Source of the DNA: Lacimicrobium sp. SS2-24
GTDB taxonomy: Bacteria; Pseudomonadota; Gammaproteobacteria; Enterobacterales; Alteromonadaceae
Assembly: GCF_002201535.1 (NCBI RefSeq)
Contig: NZ_NIWW01000001.1
Coordinates: 544,933-608,932, forward strand
Length of the DNA: 64,000 nt
Direction: 5' to 3'
Shown: positions 26,502-35,845 of the stretch, in pieces
Layout of the letters: each line of letters begins with the position of its first letter
Position numbering within the stretch: the first letter of the stretch is position 1
Position numbers and translations under genes: made by a program
Notes under the pieces: model-generated
What the model saw: only the letters and a program-made list of their open reading frames with translations
What the model was told of the DNA's origin: nothing
The model's database searches: none

Positions 26502-27668
26502 TCAGGTGGCCACTTCAGCGATAACGCCCTTATCCCTGGCCACCTGATTTTTGCCCCGTTGCTTGGCGTCATACATGGCCGCGTCGGCCCGCTGAATGGA
26601 CGACTCCAGATCATCCAAATCTTTCACCTGGCTTACCCCAAGGCTCAGGGTTATCTGGTTGGGTATCTCAGGGTTGGACATCCTCTCAACAGCATGGCGC
26701 ATGCGCTCAGCCACTTTTAATGCGGTGTTAAAATCGGTATTAGGAAGCAGCGCCAGAAACTCCTCGCCACCAAAGCGGATCAGAATATCTTCTTCTCTTA
26801 GCAGCATTTTCAGGGCGTCGGCCACTGAGCGAATAGCTTCATCGCCGCTCATATGTCCGTGGGTATCATTGAGTTGTTTAAAGTCATCAATATCCGCCAG
26901 AATGACACAAGTACTAAACCCGTAGCGCTGGGCGGACGAAAACACCCCGGAGGTGATCCGGTTAAAGAAACGACGGTTGCGCAGCCCTGTGAGCTTGTCC
27001 GTATAGGCATCGTTTTTTAGTTTCTCCACCAAATCATAGATATAGCTGATAGCCACCCCACAAAACAGCAAGCACTCCAGCACCATTGCCACCAGAGTGG
27101 CAATATTGGTCAGTTCATTGCTATCAGGCTTGTTCAGGACAATGTACGTGGGCAGAACCAGCGTAAGCACCAGCCAGATAGACACCAGCGCGAGTTTTAC
27201 TACACGGTCGCCATAGTTGCTGCGCCGGGGATGCTGATGAATAAACACAATAGTCAGCCATAAGGGCAAAGACAAATTAAAAAAACTATTGATATCCCGT
27301 GTCCAGGAGGGCATTTCTAGGAAAAACGTCAGCCATTGGGCAGCAGCGAAGAGAACAATGTGCAGGGTTGCGGCCACCACATTGAGCCACGATGGCAAAC
27401 AGGCGAACCGTGCGCGAATACCAAAATAAAACAGGTACATGGCACTGAGTAAAAACAGGTTGGTGAGCAGGACAGACAGGGCATCGTAACCGCTGAAGCG
27501 CAATACGAAGGCGATAAACGCCAGAAAAGGCATGATGAAGGAGTACTGGAAGCAATACAGGGCTATCTGTTGATTGGCTTTTGCCTGCTTAGGCAAAATA
27601 AACACCATAAAGTAGAACGCCGCGGTGACCACAAAGAGTACGGCAGCGTTAAAGCCAAACTGTTGCAA
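26502..27668 (-). CDS. Membrane diguanylate cyclase (GGDEF)
   Basis: About 388 residues. The first 215 carry six or seven membrane segments without a known sensor signature, followed by a GGDEF domain: LTGLRNRRFF, ADIDDFKQLNDTHGH, the active-site GGEEF at about 300-304 and a C-terminal AAMYDAKQRGKN. The inhibitory I-site RxxD (REED, five residues before GGEEF) is intact, so product inhibition is expected. It makes cyclic di-GMP at the inner membrane. The TTG at 27666-27668 fits the GAGG five bases upstream better than the GTG two codons earlier, which would overlap that site. It converges on the cyanophycinase gene with a 9-bp gap. Confidence 0.88.
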   Translation of the reverse strand: MQQFGFNAAVLFVVTAAFYFMVFILPKQAKANQQIALYCFQYSFIMPFLAFIAFVLRFSGYDALSVLLTNLFLLSAMYLFYFGIRARFACLPSWLNVVAATLHIVLFAAAQWLTFFLEMPSWTRDINSFFNLSLPLWLTIVFIHQHPRRSNYGDRVVKLALVSIWLVLTLVLPTYIVLNKPDSNELTNIATLVAMVLECLLFCGVAISYIYDLVEKLKNDAYTDKLTGLRNRRFFNRITSGVFSSAQRYGFSTCVILADIDDFKQLNDTHGHMSGDEAIRSVADALKMLLREEDILIRFGGEEFLALLPNTDFNTALKVAERMRHAVERMSNPEIPNQITLSLGVSQVKDLDDLESSIQRADAAMYDAKQRGKNQVARDKGVIAEVAT

Positions 27669-27766
27669 TGACACCTCGGATTACAATATTTAACAAATTA
27701 TTAGCAGTCTAATACCAAATATGATGATATCCCAACCCTGTTTTAGAATCATTTTCCCTAAATTCT

Positions 27767-28600
27767 ATGGCTTATACCTCTTTGCTCATCGTTTTATCCC
27801 TGCTGCTTGTGATTGTTCTCGGCTACGCCAGTGCGATTGTGTTGTTGTATTTTCGGGTCAAACACCACTACCAGCGTAAGCAGTTACGCTTTTACCGGCT
27901 CAGTGTTTACCAGCTATGGCAGTTTTATCTGGAGATTGTGCATGCCGTGGTGGTGATGAGCTATTGGCTGGTGTTTAAAAGCAACAGAAATGGACGCCAC
28001 CGGCTCGTTGACAAGACCCAACCGGCTGTATTGTGCATACATGGCTTTCACATGAACGGGAGTTGTTTCTGGGGGCTGCGCCAGGCGCTGGAACGCCAGG
28101 GGATGGCCACCTTCAGTGTCAATTTAGGTCGCCCCTACGTGGATCCTAAAAAGTATGTGGATAGTTTGCATACAGCACTGGAAGAGAGTTTTAACAGTCA
28201 TCAGCAACAGCCTGTTCACCTGCTGGCCCATTCCATGGGGGGGCTAGTATGTCGTATGTTACTGCAACACTACCCTGAAGATATCCATCGCATCAAATCA
28301 GTGATCACCCTGGGCACACCCCATCATGGAACCCAGGCGGTGGGCGATTTCACCCTGCCCTGGCTCAAAGAAATGTTTCATCCTCACAGCCCACTGCTGC
28401 ATCAATTGCCGGAATTCAGTGACATGGCTCCGCAGCTGCCGGTGATGACCCTGGCATCGGTAAACGATCTGGTGGTGTTTCCCATACACCGTGCCCTGCT
28501 CAACAACACCACCCAGGTGAGGCTGTGCACCATCAGTCATATGGGATTGCTGATGAATCCGCGCGTTACCCGGCGCATCGTGCGCTGGCTTAACTGTTAA
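27767..28600 (+). CDS. Alpha/beta-hydrolase, triacylglycerol lipase/esterase-like
   Basis: A 277-residue protein with an N-terminal membrane anchor (residues 5-28) and a possible second hydrophobic stretch at 55-70. The hydrolase core has the oxyanion HGF at 92-94, the nucleophile Ser156 in AHSMGGLV, TLGTPHHGTQ, and an acidic/His pair near the end (SVNDLVVFP, SHMGLL). This is the pattern of lipases and PGAP1-like esterases. Substrate is unknown; acyl esters at the inner membrane are likely. The last 11 bp overlap the convergent response-regulator gene. Confidence 0.78.
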   Translation: MAYTSLLIVLSLLLVIVLGYASAIVLLYFRVKHHYQRKQLRFYRLSVYQLWQFYLEIVHAVVVMSYWLVFKSNRNGRHRLVDKTQPAVLCIHGFHMNGSCFWGLRQALERQGMATFSVNLGRPYVDPKKYVDSLHTALEESFNSHQQQPVHLLAHSMGGLVCRMLLQHYPEDIHRIKSVITLGTPHHGTQAVGDFTLPWLKEMFHPHSPLLHQLPEFSDMAPQLPVMTLASVNDLVVFPIHRALLNNTTQVRLCTISHMGLLMNPRVTRRIVRWLNC

Positions 28601-30266
28601 GGCCCGACTGAGGAGCATCCTGTGCGTTAGCGGGTGACGAATTCTGAGGCAGCTCTTTGACAAAATCGTTAAAGGCTTTTTGCTGATTTTCGTCGAGCTT
28701 ACTCTTGCTCAGTATCTCAAGGGTGCGTTCGGCCAGTTCGAGCTGATCCGCATCCAGCCCTTCGTCACGGTGAATGGCAACCAGCACCTTCAAAATACTC
28801 AGCGACACCCGTACATTTTTGGGTGTCAGTTGCAGCGCTTGCTCAAGGGATTTCAGTGCCGGTACCTTCTTGTTTTTCTTAAACAGTTCCACGGCCATGC
28901 TATTGAGTTGCTTAGGTGTAAAGTGCACCTCTTCACGCTCTGAGGTTTCCTGTTCAATATATTTACCCACCACCTGACTGGTCAGGCCGTCACCGCCGAT
29001 TTGTTTCTTTACCTTGTCCAGCAAGCTAATGGCTTCTTCACGACGGCCCAGTTCGTGGAACACTTTTACTTTGTCCAGATTGTCTTCCACCGACCGGGTC
29101 GCCTTAAGCGACACATGAGCATCCACAATACGTTCGGCGCGGTCACGCTCTTCCCGGGCATTATGAATACGGGCTTTGACCACTACTAACTGCTCTTTGA
29201 AATCTTCGTTGGCACCGTAGTTATTCTCCAGATCGGTGACATAGCGCTCTGTTTGTTTGAGCACTTTCAGTGACGCTTCACCGGTCAGGGTGCAGGCCAG
29301 ATCGATACCAGAGCGAATCACGTTAAACATCAGTGCCGGAGAATCATGAATGGAGTTTTTGGCATATTTGGCCATGGCCTGCGTGGCTTTATACTGGCCC
29401 TGGTGATCATGAGTAAGCCGGGCTAAATCCCACAGCTTTTTGTTACGTTCAATATTGCGCGGCGCCAGCTCTGCGGCCTTTTTGATTTCCTCGTACGCCT
29501 GCTCATAATCTTCACGTTCGATATAGTATTGTGCCAGCAGATCATAGGTGGCAAAGCGGGTCTCGACTTTGTCGGTCAGCTTTGCCAGCAGCTCTTTGAT
29601 TTCCTGCATTTTGTCCTGTTTGAGCAAGACTTTAACAAAGCCCAGGTATACCCAGGATGCGGTGTATTTTTCCATCAGGCCGCGGTAATAAGCTTCGGCA
29701 TCGCCCAGCTCGTTGATCGCCAGTAAGCTTTCCCCTTTCATGCGCAATAGCTGCATCTGATATTTAGCCAGTGCCGGATTGAGCAAATGCCGGTCGGCGT
29801 AATAAATCGCCTTGCCGTAGTCTTTGTTATCCACCGCCTGATAAATGTTGTACAGGGTCTTTTTTACTTCCAGCACATGAGGAAGACGCTTTTTCACCTG
29901 TGCTGGTGACAAGGGTTTAACCCAGAAGTCATCGGGTTGCAGTTCGGCAATGCTGTTAACCAGACTTTCATCGGTATCAGCACTGAGAAAAATCAGGATG
30001 GTTCGCTTGGTAACATGGCCCTTAAATTTGAGCTCCTCGAGCAGATGGAAGCCATCTTTGTCACTTTTTACGTTAAAAGCACAGATGACCACATGAAATT
30101 TTTGCTGATCACACAGACGAAGACCAAAATAGGCATTCTCTGCACTTTTTACGGTGCGGATGCCGAGGTCGTAGAAGGTGGACTTGAGAATGTCATGTAC
30201 CAATGTCTGATCATCAATAATCAGTACATTGAGTGCGTCCAAATTACTTAAATCATCTTTATCCAT
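28590..30266 (-). CDS. TPR-containing response regulator with degenerate receiver
   Basis: 558 residues. Residues 12-130 form a receiver domain: acidic pair Asp18-Asp19 (LIIDDQ), IFLSAD and the conserved Lys in FWVKPLS. The phospho-acceptor position, normally CDYNL in relatives, reads CAFNV, with Ala63 (codon GCT, 30078-30080). From about residue 150 on come tetratricopeptide-like helices (YIEREDYEQAYEEIKKAAEL; ALKSLEQALQLTPKN), a layout seen in VieB-like regulators. No DNA-binding or enzymatic output domain. It probably acts through protein contacts and is not phosphorylated conventionally. The gene stands alone, facing the lipase. Confidence 0.85.
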   Translation of the reverse strand: MDKDDLSNLDALNVLIIDDQTLVHDILKSTFYDLGIRTVKSAENAYFGLRLCDQQKFHVVICAFNVKSDKDGFHLLEELKFKGHVTKRTILIFLSADTDESLVNSIAELQPDDFWVKPLSPAQVKKRLPHVLEVKKTLYNIYQAVDNKDYGKAIYYADRHLLNPALAKYQMQLLRMKGESLLAINELGDAEAYYRGLMEKYTASWVYLGFVKVLLKQDKMQEIKELLAKLTDKVETRFATYDLLAQYYIEREDYEQAYEEIKKAAELAPRNIERNKKLWDLARLTHDHQGQYKATQAMAKYAKNSIHDSPALMFNVIRSGIDLACTLTGEASLKVLKQTERYVTDLENNYGANEDFKEQLVVVKARIHNAREERDRAERIVDAHVSLKATRSVEDNLDKVKVFHELGRREEAISLLDKVKKQIGGDGLTSQVVGKYIEQETSEREEVHFTPKQLNSMAVELFKKNKKVPALKSLEQALQLTPKNVRVSLSILKVLVAIHRDEGLDADQLELAERTLEILSKSKLDENQQKAFNDFVKELPQNSSPANAQDAPQSGLNS

Positions 30267-30464
30267 GCAATCTTAACTGCCCGCCCAGCGCTTACCCATG
30301 CAGAATCATACAATTCTGCCCAAACTCATACCTCAATATATGGTTTATCCGGTTTAAATTCCACAACATGCGCAAATCTGCGCAGCGATTGCTAAGAATT
30401 TAGTCAGTCAGCTCCAGGTGAGCGACAGAGTTCAACCAATACGGCTATTTTTTAACCTTCCCCC

Positions 30465-30493
30465 CTGTGCTTTGTGCCGGCTTCAGGTATAAT
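30465..30493 (+). promoter_or_regulatory. Candidate rimO promoter
   Basis: A perfect -10 hexamer TATAAT is at 30488-30493, 62 bp before the rimO start. The -35 region (CTGTGC at 30465-30470 with 17-bp spacing) is poor. The rest of the 288-bp gap shows nothing clear. Confidence 0.45.
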
Positions 30494-30554
30494 CCGCCCA
30501 CTTTTTTTCAGGCCCTCCTGAATTTTTTATGATGCCAGCAGACAGCGAGAGACA

Positions 30555-31982
30555 ATGAGCGCAGAGATCTTTACCCCCAACAAAACCACCACCCTGGACA
30601 CCCCAAAAAAGGTGCTGAATGAACAAAGTGCCAAAGAAGGACAAACCATGGATGTTGCCGGGGGTAATCGCATCGGTTTTATCTCGCTCGGCTGTCCGAA
30701 AAACCTGGTGGACTCTGAACGCATTCTGACCCAGCTGCGCACTGAAGGCTATGACGTGGTGAATACCTACAATGATGCCGACCTGGTCATCGTTAACACC
30801 TGCGGGTTTATCGATTCGGCGGTGCAGGAATCGCTGGATACCATTGGTGAAGCCCTGAATGAAAACGGTAAGGTGATTGTCACCGGCTGTCTGGGTGTAA
30901 AAGAAGACGAAATCCGCGAAGTGCACCCCAATGTGCTTGCCATTACCGGCCCTCACGCCTACGAAACGGTGGTGGAACAGGTGCATGATTATCTGCCCAA
31001 GCCTGAACATAACCCCTTTCAGCATCTGGTGCCGGATCATGGCGTTAAACTTACGCCGCGACATTTTGCCTACCTGAAGATCTCTGAAGGCTGTAACCAC
31101 CGCTGTACATTCTGCATCATTCCCTCAATGCGTGGCGATCTGGTCAGCCGTCCGGTTGGTGAAGTGCTGGACGAAGCTCAGCGCCTCAAAGCCGCAGGCG
31201 TTAAAGAGCTGCTGGTAATTTCCCAGGACACCAGCGCCTATGGCGTAGATGTGAAAAACCGCACAGGTTTCTGGAACGGTATGCCGGTGAAAACCGGCAT
31301 GACCGAGCTGTGTGAAAAACTCGGTGAAATGGGCATCTGGGTGCGCCTGCACTACGTGTACCCCTATCCCTCAGTGGATAAGGTGATCCCACTGATGGCA
31401 GAAGGTAAAGTGCTGCCCTATCTGGATATTCCCCTTCAGCACGCCAGCCCCAGAATTCTTAAGCTGATGAAGCGTCCCGCAGCGGCAGAGCGCACCCTGG
31501 AGCGCATCAAAAAATGGCGCGAAATCTGCCCTGAGCTGGTTATCCGCTCAACCTTTATTGTGGGCTTCCCCGGTGAAACCGAAGAAGATTTTCAGATGTT
31601 GCTGGATTTTCTCGATGAAGCTCAGCTTGATCGTGTTGGCTGCTTTAAGTACTCCGATGTGGAAGGTGCTAAAGCCAACGAATTGCCCGATGCCGTTTCA
31701 GAACAAGTGAAACAAGAACGCTACGAGCGCTTTATGCTCAAACAACAGGCCATCAGCACCGCCAAACTACAAAAGCGTATCGGTCAGCAAATGCAGGTCC
31801 TGATCGATGAAGTGGACGAAGAAGGCGCCATTGGCCGCAGTTACGCCGATGCCCCCGAAATCGACGGCATGGTGTACTTAAACGGGGATACCGAGCTTAA
31901 GCCCGGCGATATGGTCACGGTTACCATCGAGCATGCCGACGAGTATGACCTGTGGGGCACGCGTGTAGGCTCACAGGCATAA
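30555..31982 (+). CDS. rimO: Ribosomal protein S12 methylthiotransferase RimO
   Basis: A 475-residue radical-SAM methylthiotransferase that modifies Asp of S12 (Asp89 in E. coli). The UPF0004 domain cluster ligands are Cys47 ([12 protein letters not shown]), Cys83 (NTCGF) and Cys112 (GCLG); the radical-SAM cluster is Cys180, Cys184 and Cys187 ([10 protein letters not shown]). A TRAM domain ends the protein ([16 protein letters not shown]). About 30 extra residues precede the usual start; an internal ATG at codon 32 (30648) with AAAGAAGGA upstream is an alternative that fits E. coli RimO length better. Confidence 0.95.
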   Translation: MSAEIFTPNKTTTLDTPKKVLNEQSAKEGQTMDVAGGNRIGFISLGCPKNLVDSERILTQLRTEGYDVVNTYNDADLVIVNTCGFIDSAVQESLDTIGEALNENGKVIVTGCLGVKEDEIREVHPNVLAITGPHAYETVVEQVHDYLPKPEHNPFQHLVPDHGVKLTPRHFAYLKISEGCNHRCTFCIIPSMRGDLVSRPVGEVLDEAQRLKAAGVKELLVISQDTSAYGVDVKNRTGFWNGMPVKTGMTELCEKLGEMGIWVRLHYVYPYPSVDKVIPLMAEGKVLPYLDIPLQHASPRILKLMKRPAAAERTLERIKKWREICPELVIRSTFIVGFPGETEEDFQMLLDFLDEAQLDRVGCFKYSDVEGAKANELPDAVSEQVKQERYERFMLKQQAISTAKLQKRIGQQMQVLIDEVDEEGAIGRSYADAPEIDGMVYLNGDTELKPGDMVTVTIEHADEYDLWGTRVGSQA

Positions 31983-31992
31983 AGCCGACGGC

Positions 31993-32433
31993 TTACGCCT
32001 TATCCAGAATCACCGGCCCCGGACCTTGCGGGGCCAGTTTATCGTCCGGGTTATACACCGGGCATTTGCTCATCGACAAACACCCACAACCAATACAGCC
32101 GGTCAGCGAATCTCTGAGCCGCTGCAAGTACTCAATGCGCTCACTCAGTTGCTGATGCCATCCGCTCGATAGTGCCTGCCAGTCTTTTTTATCCGGTGCC
32201 CGGTGTTTGGGCAGTACCGAAAACGCCTGTTGTATCTCTGCCAGACTGATGCCCATTTTCTGTGCCGCCTTTATTACGGCTACCCGGCGTATCACATCGG
32301 GACTAAATCGGCGCTGATTACCCCCGTTACGCCCACAGGCGATCAGCCCTTTGCTCTCGTAAAAGTGCAGTGCCGATACACTTACACCACAGCGTTTTGC
32401 CACCTGCCCCACACTGAATTCCTGTGTTTTCAT
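31993..32433 (-). CDS. soxR: Redox-sensitive transcriptional activator SoxR
   Basis: A 146-residue MerR-family regulator. The DNA-binding head reads FSVGQVAKRCGVSVSALHFYESKGLI, a dimerisation helix follows, and the [2Fe-2S] cluster motif has Cys113, Cys116, Cys118 and Cys124 (CIGCGCLSMSKC). Oxidation of the cluster by redox-cycling compounds or superoxide activates it. It is divergent from the 34-codon ORF and the VOC gene, with a SoxR box in between; no soxS is seen, so as in most non-enteric bacteria it probably acts directly on its neighbours. Confidence 0.95.
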   Translation of the reverse strand: MKTQEFSVGQVAKRCGVSVSALHFYESKGLIACGRNGGNQRRFSPDVIRRVAVIKAAQKMGISLAEIQQAFSVLPKHRAPDKKDWQALSSGWHQQLSERIEYLQRLRDSLTGCIGCGCLSMSKCPVYNPDDKLAPQGPGPVILDKA

Positions 32434-32449
32434 TTTTTGAAAAAAGCCC

Positions 32450-32480
32450 TTTACCTCAACTTAACTTGAGGTTTTAGCAT
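32450..32480 (+). promoter_or_regulatory. SoxR box within a 19-bp-spacer promoter
   Basis: CCTCAACTTAACTTGAGG at 32454-32471 differs by one base from the perfect palindrome CCTCAAGTTAACTTGAGG known as the SoxR operator. It sits between a -35 TTTACC (32450-32455) and a -10 TAGCAT (32475-32480), spaced 19 bp, the overlong spacing typical of MerR-type promoters including E. coli soxS. It points rightward to the 34-codon ORF and VOC gene. Confidence 0.88.
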
Positions 32481-32510
32481 ACTCCTGCCATTAAAAAAAG
32501 GAGCAAGAAA

Positions 32511-32615
32511 ATGAAAGACACGCCAAACCGCAACACCAAAACCACCAACAGCCCGTTCAAACGTTTTTGCAAGGGCTACTTTCGCCTGGTCAATCAAACC
32601 ATGTATTTTAAGTAA
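32511..32615 (+). CDS. 34-aa basic peptide, SoxR-regulated candidate
   Basis: An ORF of 34 codons (ATG 32511, TAA 32613-32615) with a strong ribosome site (AAAAAGGAG, 5-6 bases upstream). It is the first ORF after the SoxR-controlled promoter and ends 11 bp before the VOC gene, whose own ribosome site overlaps the end. The peptide is very basic with an Asn/Thr-rich first half and an aromatic second half (FKRFCKGYFRLVNQTMYF), with one Cys. No membrane span. I do not know a function; a small stress peptide is possible. It could instead be a leader for the VOC gene. Confidence 0.6.
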   Translation: MKDTPNRNTKTTNSPFKRFCKGYFRLVNQTMYFK

Positions 32616-32626
32616 GGAGACACATT

Positions 32627-33046
32627 ATGATGCAGCTGGAACACCTGAATTTAGTGGTACGGGATCTTGAACAAAGCCTGCGCTTTTATCAGGCAGCCTT
32701 TCCGCACTGGCGCATACGGGGTAAAGGCGAGGCAGACTGGTACGGCACTCCAAGAAACTGGATCCATTTTGGCGATGCCTATCAGTATCTGACCCTGAAC
32801 GACAACGGCTCCGGTGATAACCGCGATCTGACCTCAAACCGGGTAGGACTGGCACACTTTGCCTTTATCACCCGCAATCTTGAGGCTGTAATCACACGAC
32901 TGAAAGACGCCGGATTCAGCCCGGCAAAGCAAGGCAGCGAAGACCCTTATCGGAGTAACATTTACTACCTTGACCCCGATGGGTTTGAAGTGGAGTTTGT
33001 GCAGTATCACAGTGATCTGCCCGAAAAGCGTAATCTGTATCTCTGA
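32627..33046 (+). CDS. VOC-family (glyoxalase/bleomycin-resistance fold) protein
   Basis: A 139-residue vicinal-oxygen-chelate protein with two beta-alpha-beta-beta-beta modules. Candidate metal ligands are His6 (LEHLNLVV), His in GLAHFAF and Glu in GFEVEFVQY; YLDPDGFEVEF is a typical ending. Members include glyoxalases, dioxygenases and drug-binding proteins. Because a SoxR box controls the transcript, a role in detoxifying redox-active compounds or aldehydes is likely. GGAG seven bases upstream fixes the first of two adjacent ATGs. Confidence 0.85.
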   Translation: MMQLEHLNLVVRDLEQSLRFYQAAFPHWRIRGKGEADWYGTPRNWIHFGDAYQYLTLNDNGSGDNRDLTSNRVGLAHFAFITRNLEAVITRLKDAGFSPAKQGSEDPYRSNIYYLDPDGFEVEFVQYHSDLPEKRNLYL

Positions 33047-33070
33047 TAAAAGCGTCAGCGCTAAATGGAG

Positions 33071-34111
33071 TCAGTGCAGATACAGAGTTTCGCCAATCGT
33101 CAGGGTGGTAAACGCCTTTTCCACCCCGGCCTTCGCCGCCGCCTGCTCTAACCGGGACTTGGGCTCAAATAAAGGCTCTGCACTGAGCTGAAACGTAGAC
33201 CAGTGCATACCAATACTGCGTTTACTGCCGATTTCCTGGTGCACCTGTACCGCCTCCTCAGGATTGATATGATACTGGCGCATAAAATCGCGCGGTGAAT
33301 AGGCCCCGATGGGGATGAGTGCCAGATCAAAAGGCCCGAAACGCTCGCCAATCTGTTTAAAGTCAATGGCGTTATAGCCTGTATCCCCGCCAAACCATAT
33401 GCGCTTGCCGCTAATATTGATGACCCAGCTTGCCCACAGGGTATGGCGCCGGTCAAACAAACCTCTGGCCGACCAGTGCTGAGAGGGGGTGGCGGTGATC
33501 GTGACATCGGCAAACTGACCCTGCTGCCACCAGTCATAACTTTGGGTTTTAAAGGGTCCAGCGTCATTTTCAGCAAACCACTGCCCCACACCAAGCGGCA
33601 GATGATAGGTAATGTCCTTAGGTAAGGCATGGATGGTCTGCTCATCCATGTGATCGTAGTGATTGTGAGAGATCACAACATGATCTATCGGAGGCAAATC
33701 CCCAATGCCATAAGGCATGGGCGCGAGGCGCACGGGGCCGGCAAAGCTCACCGGCGAGGCCCGCTCTGTGAGTATGGGATCGGTGAGAATATGTACCTCC
33801 CCCATACTGATTAAAAAGGTGGAATGGCCAAGCCAGGTAACACGCAGGCCATTAGCGGGCTGTTTTAAATCCTCCAGCTTCTCTGCAATGGTAATCAGGT
33901 GTGCCTGACTTTGCTGATCCGCAAAGGGCACATCACCAAAGTACTTGGTCCAGGCAAAAGAGAACACGCTTTTGTCAGCATCATCGATATGCGGATTCTG
34001 ATACACCGCGCCGTCGCGCTCCACCACTTTGCTCACACGCCCCTCAGGGGCCGTCGAACAAGCACTAAGCCAAAATACTAAAGGCAATAATAACAACCAG
34101 CTTCTGTGCAT
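33071..34111 (-). CDS. Lipoprotein MBL-fold hydrolase (UlaG/NAPE-PLD-like)
   Basis: A 346-residue metallo-beta-lactamase-fold protein with a lipoprotein signal peptide (lipobox LSAC, Cys18). Metal ligands lie in VISHNHYDHMD (HxHxDH), followed by SQHWSARGLFD, GDTGYN and GMHWSTF near the end. It resembles the NAPE-PLD/UlaG branch of zinc hydrolases, which act on phosphodiesters or lactones; the substrate here is unknown. The lipid anchor places it in the envelope. It follows the M20 peptidase gene by 64 bp on the same strand. Confidence 0.83.
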   Translation of the reverse strand: MHRSWLLLLPLVFWLSACSTAPEGRVSKVVERDGAVYQNPHIDDADKSVFSFAWTKYFGDVPFADQQSQAHLITIAEKLEDLKQPANGLRVTWLGHSTFLISMGEVHILTDPILTERASPVSFAGPVRLAPMPYGIGDLPPIDHVVISHNHYDHMDEQTIHALPKDITYHLPLGVGQWFAENDAGPFKTQSYDWWQQGQFADVTITATPSQHWSARGLFDRRHTLWASWVINISGKRIWFGGDTGYNAIDFKQIGERFGPFDLALIPIGAYSPRDFMRQYHINPEEAVQVHQEIGSKRSIGMHWSTFQLSAEPLFEPKSRLEQAAAKAGVEKAFTTLTIGETLYLH

Positions 34112-34175
34112 TAGGGTTTACCGCTCCTGCCACGTGTCTGCCTGGTGATTACGCGCCACTTTGTGAAATGATCAC

Positions 34176-35498
34176 TTATTCCCTGGCCATGATGTTTATC
34201 GCGGCGGCACTGAGTGCCTCGGCGGCGGTCGCTATCACCGCATCGGCATCCGGAGCCCAGAATGGACTGTGCAATGATGGCAACCCTGTGCCATTTTCCT
34301 TGGCCGCGTTCCATTTCTGCTGCGGCACACCGCCGACCCAGAAAATCATGCTTTTAATGCTGGGATCCGCGCGGTAGTAACGGCCAAAATCTTCCCCTGC
34401 CATCACCGGCGGCACCTGCTGAATGCGTGCATCACCAAAACGCCCGGCAAAGTACTCGGCCATGTTTCGGGTAAAGTCCGGAGTGTTATAGGTAGAGGGT
34501 GTGTATTCATCTTTGACGGTCACCTCCGGCATCAGCGATTCCGGCATACCGGCGGCAATGGCCTCACCTTTGGCGATGCGGGCAATACCATCAAGCAGTT
34601 TCTGACGAGTTTCATCTGAATAACTGCGTACCGTAAGCAGCAGACGCGCCTCATCAGAAATAATATTGTGCTTGGAGCCCGCCTGGAAACTGCCAACAGT
34701 GACGACCGCCGGGTCTTGTGGGTCCAGCTCACGGCTGACCAGGGTTTGCAGTGAGGTCACAATGCGACTGCCCAGTACCACCGGATCTTTCGTGTCATGA
34801 GGATAAGCGCCATGGCCGCCGACGCCTTTGACAATAATATCCACGCTATCCACATTGGCCAGGGTGTAACCCGGCGTATAGCCAATCACACCGGCGGGCA
34901 AGGCCGCCGAGTTATGAAAGGCAATCACATAATCCGGCTTGGGAAAGCGCTCATACAGCCCGTCATTCAGCATATTCTTAGCCCCCCGCCCCCGCTCTTC
35001 AGAGGGTTGCAGGATCATCACCAGGGTACCGGACCAGTTATCTTTCTCACTTACCAGCGCCCTTGCCGCACCCAGCCAGCCTGCCATATGGGTATCATGC
35101 CCACAGGCGTGCATCACCGGGCTTTCAATACCATCTTCGGTGGTGGCTACCACTTTAGAGGCATAGGGCAAACCGGTTTTCTCTTCCACCGGTAAGGCGT
35201 CCATATCGGCACGGATCATCACCACCGGCCCCAGCCCGTTTTGCATTACCGCCACCACACCGTGGCCGCCAACGTTTTCTGTAACCGTAAAGCCAAGCTC
35301 ACGTGCCTTGGCCGCCAGCCCCGCTGCGGTTTTTTCTTCATCACCGCTAAGCTCAGGGTACTGGTGCAGATGCTTATAAGTTTGCATCAGCTCGGGCAAA
35401 TCCTGCTGCACCTTTTCACGCAGCGCATTGGCGCTGACATTGATGCTCAGCATGCTAAGACAAAGGGGTAATACAATCAGGGGTTTAAAGGCAGCCAT
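34176..35498 (-). CDS. Exported M20-family amidohydrolase/peptidase
   Basis: A 440-residue M20D metallo-amidohydrolase with a signal peptide (MAAFKPLIVLPLCLSMLSINVSA). Catalytic and metal residues are in IRADMDALPVEE, HACGHDTHMA, PSEERGRGA and the terminal VMAGEDFGRY. These enzymes hydrolyse N-acyl amino acids, hippurate-like amides or dipeptides. Export to the periplasm suggests a role in processing peptides or conjugates from outside. Likely co-transcribed with the downstream lipoprotein hydrolase. Confidence 0.87.
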   Translation of the reverse strand: MAAFKPLIVLPLCLSMLSINVSANALREKVQQDLPELMQTYKHLHQYPELSGDEEKTAAGLAAKARELGFTVTENVGGHGVVAVMQNGLGPVVMIRADMDALPVEEKTGLPYASKVVATTEDGIESPVMHACGHDTHMAGWLGAARALVSEKDNWSGTLVMILQPSEERGRGAKNMLNDGLYERFPKPDYVIAFHNSAALPAGVIGYTPGYTLANVDSVDIIVKGVGGHGAYPHDTKDPVVLGSRIVTSLQTLVSRELDPQDPAVVTVGSFQAGSKHNIISDEARLLLTVRSYSDETRQKLLDGIARIAKGEAIAAGMPESLMPEVTVKDEYTPSTYNTPDFTRNMAEYFAGRFGDARIQQVPPVMAGEDFGRYYRADPSIKSMIFWVGGVPQQKWNAAKENGTGLPSLHSPFWAPDADAVIATAAEALSAAAINIMARE

Positions 35499-35845
35499 GT
35501 TTTATCCTTAAGGGTTAAATCTGCATACACCTCAGCCTACAGCGAATCACCAAACTTGGCAAAAATCAGCACCCATCACTCACCGTAAAACGTTAGCAGA
35601 ATTTAAGACTCAAGATCTGTACTCACCACAACATCAAGGCTAAACAGGCGGACATTCGTAAAACAGAAAAACTGCCGCAAAGCGCCGTTTTTGCCCTGCA
35701 CTTACCAGGATAATGGGAACCATCAGGCTGGTCAGGGGTTACAGAACATGCTAGAAAAAAACAATGTAAAAATACGGCATAAAGCCTTATTTAGATACGG
35801 CGCTTCGCCACAGATTAAATTTTTTATCTGGACTGGGAGGTCGAG
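35499..35845. other. Gene-free stretch before the AT-rich island
   Basis: A 347-bp gap between divergent genes. A possible hairpin (AAAAACTGCCGC and GCGCCGTTTTT) lies near 35669-35694 and an AT-rich dyad, CAGATTAAATTTTTTATCTG-like (arms CAGAT/ATCTG at 35811-35830), sits just upstream of the next gene's ribosome site. No ORF looks real. Composition shifts to AT-rich from about 35730. Confidence 0.45.
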
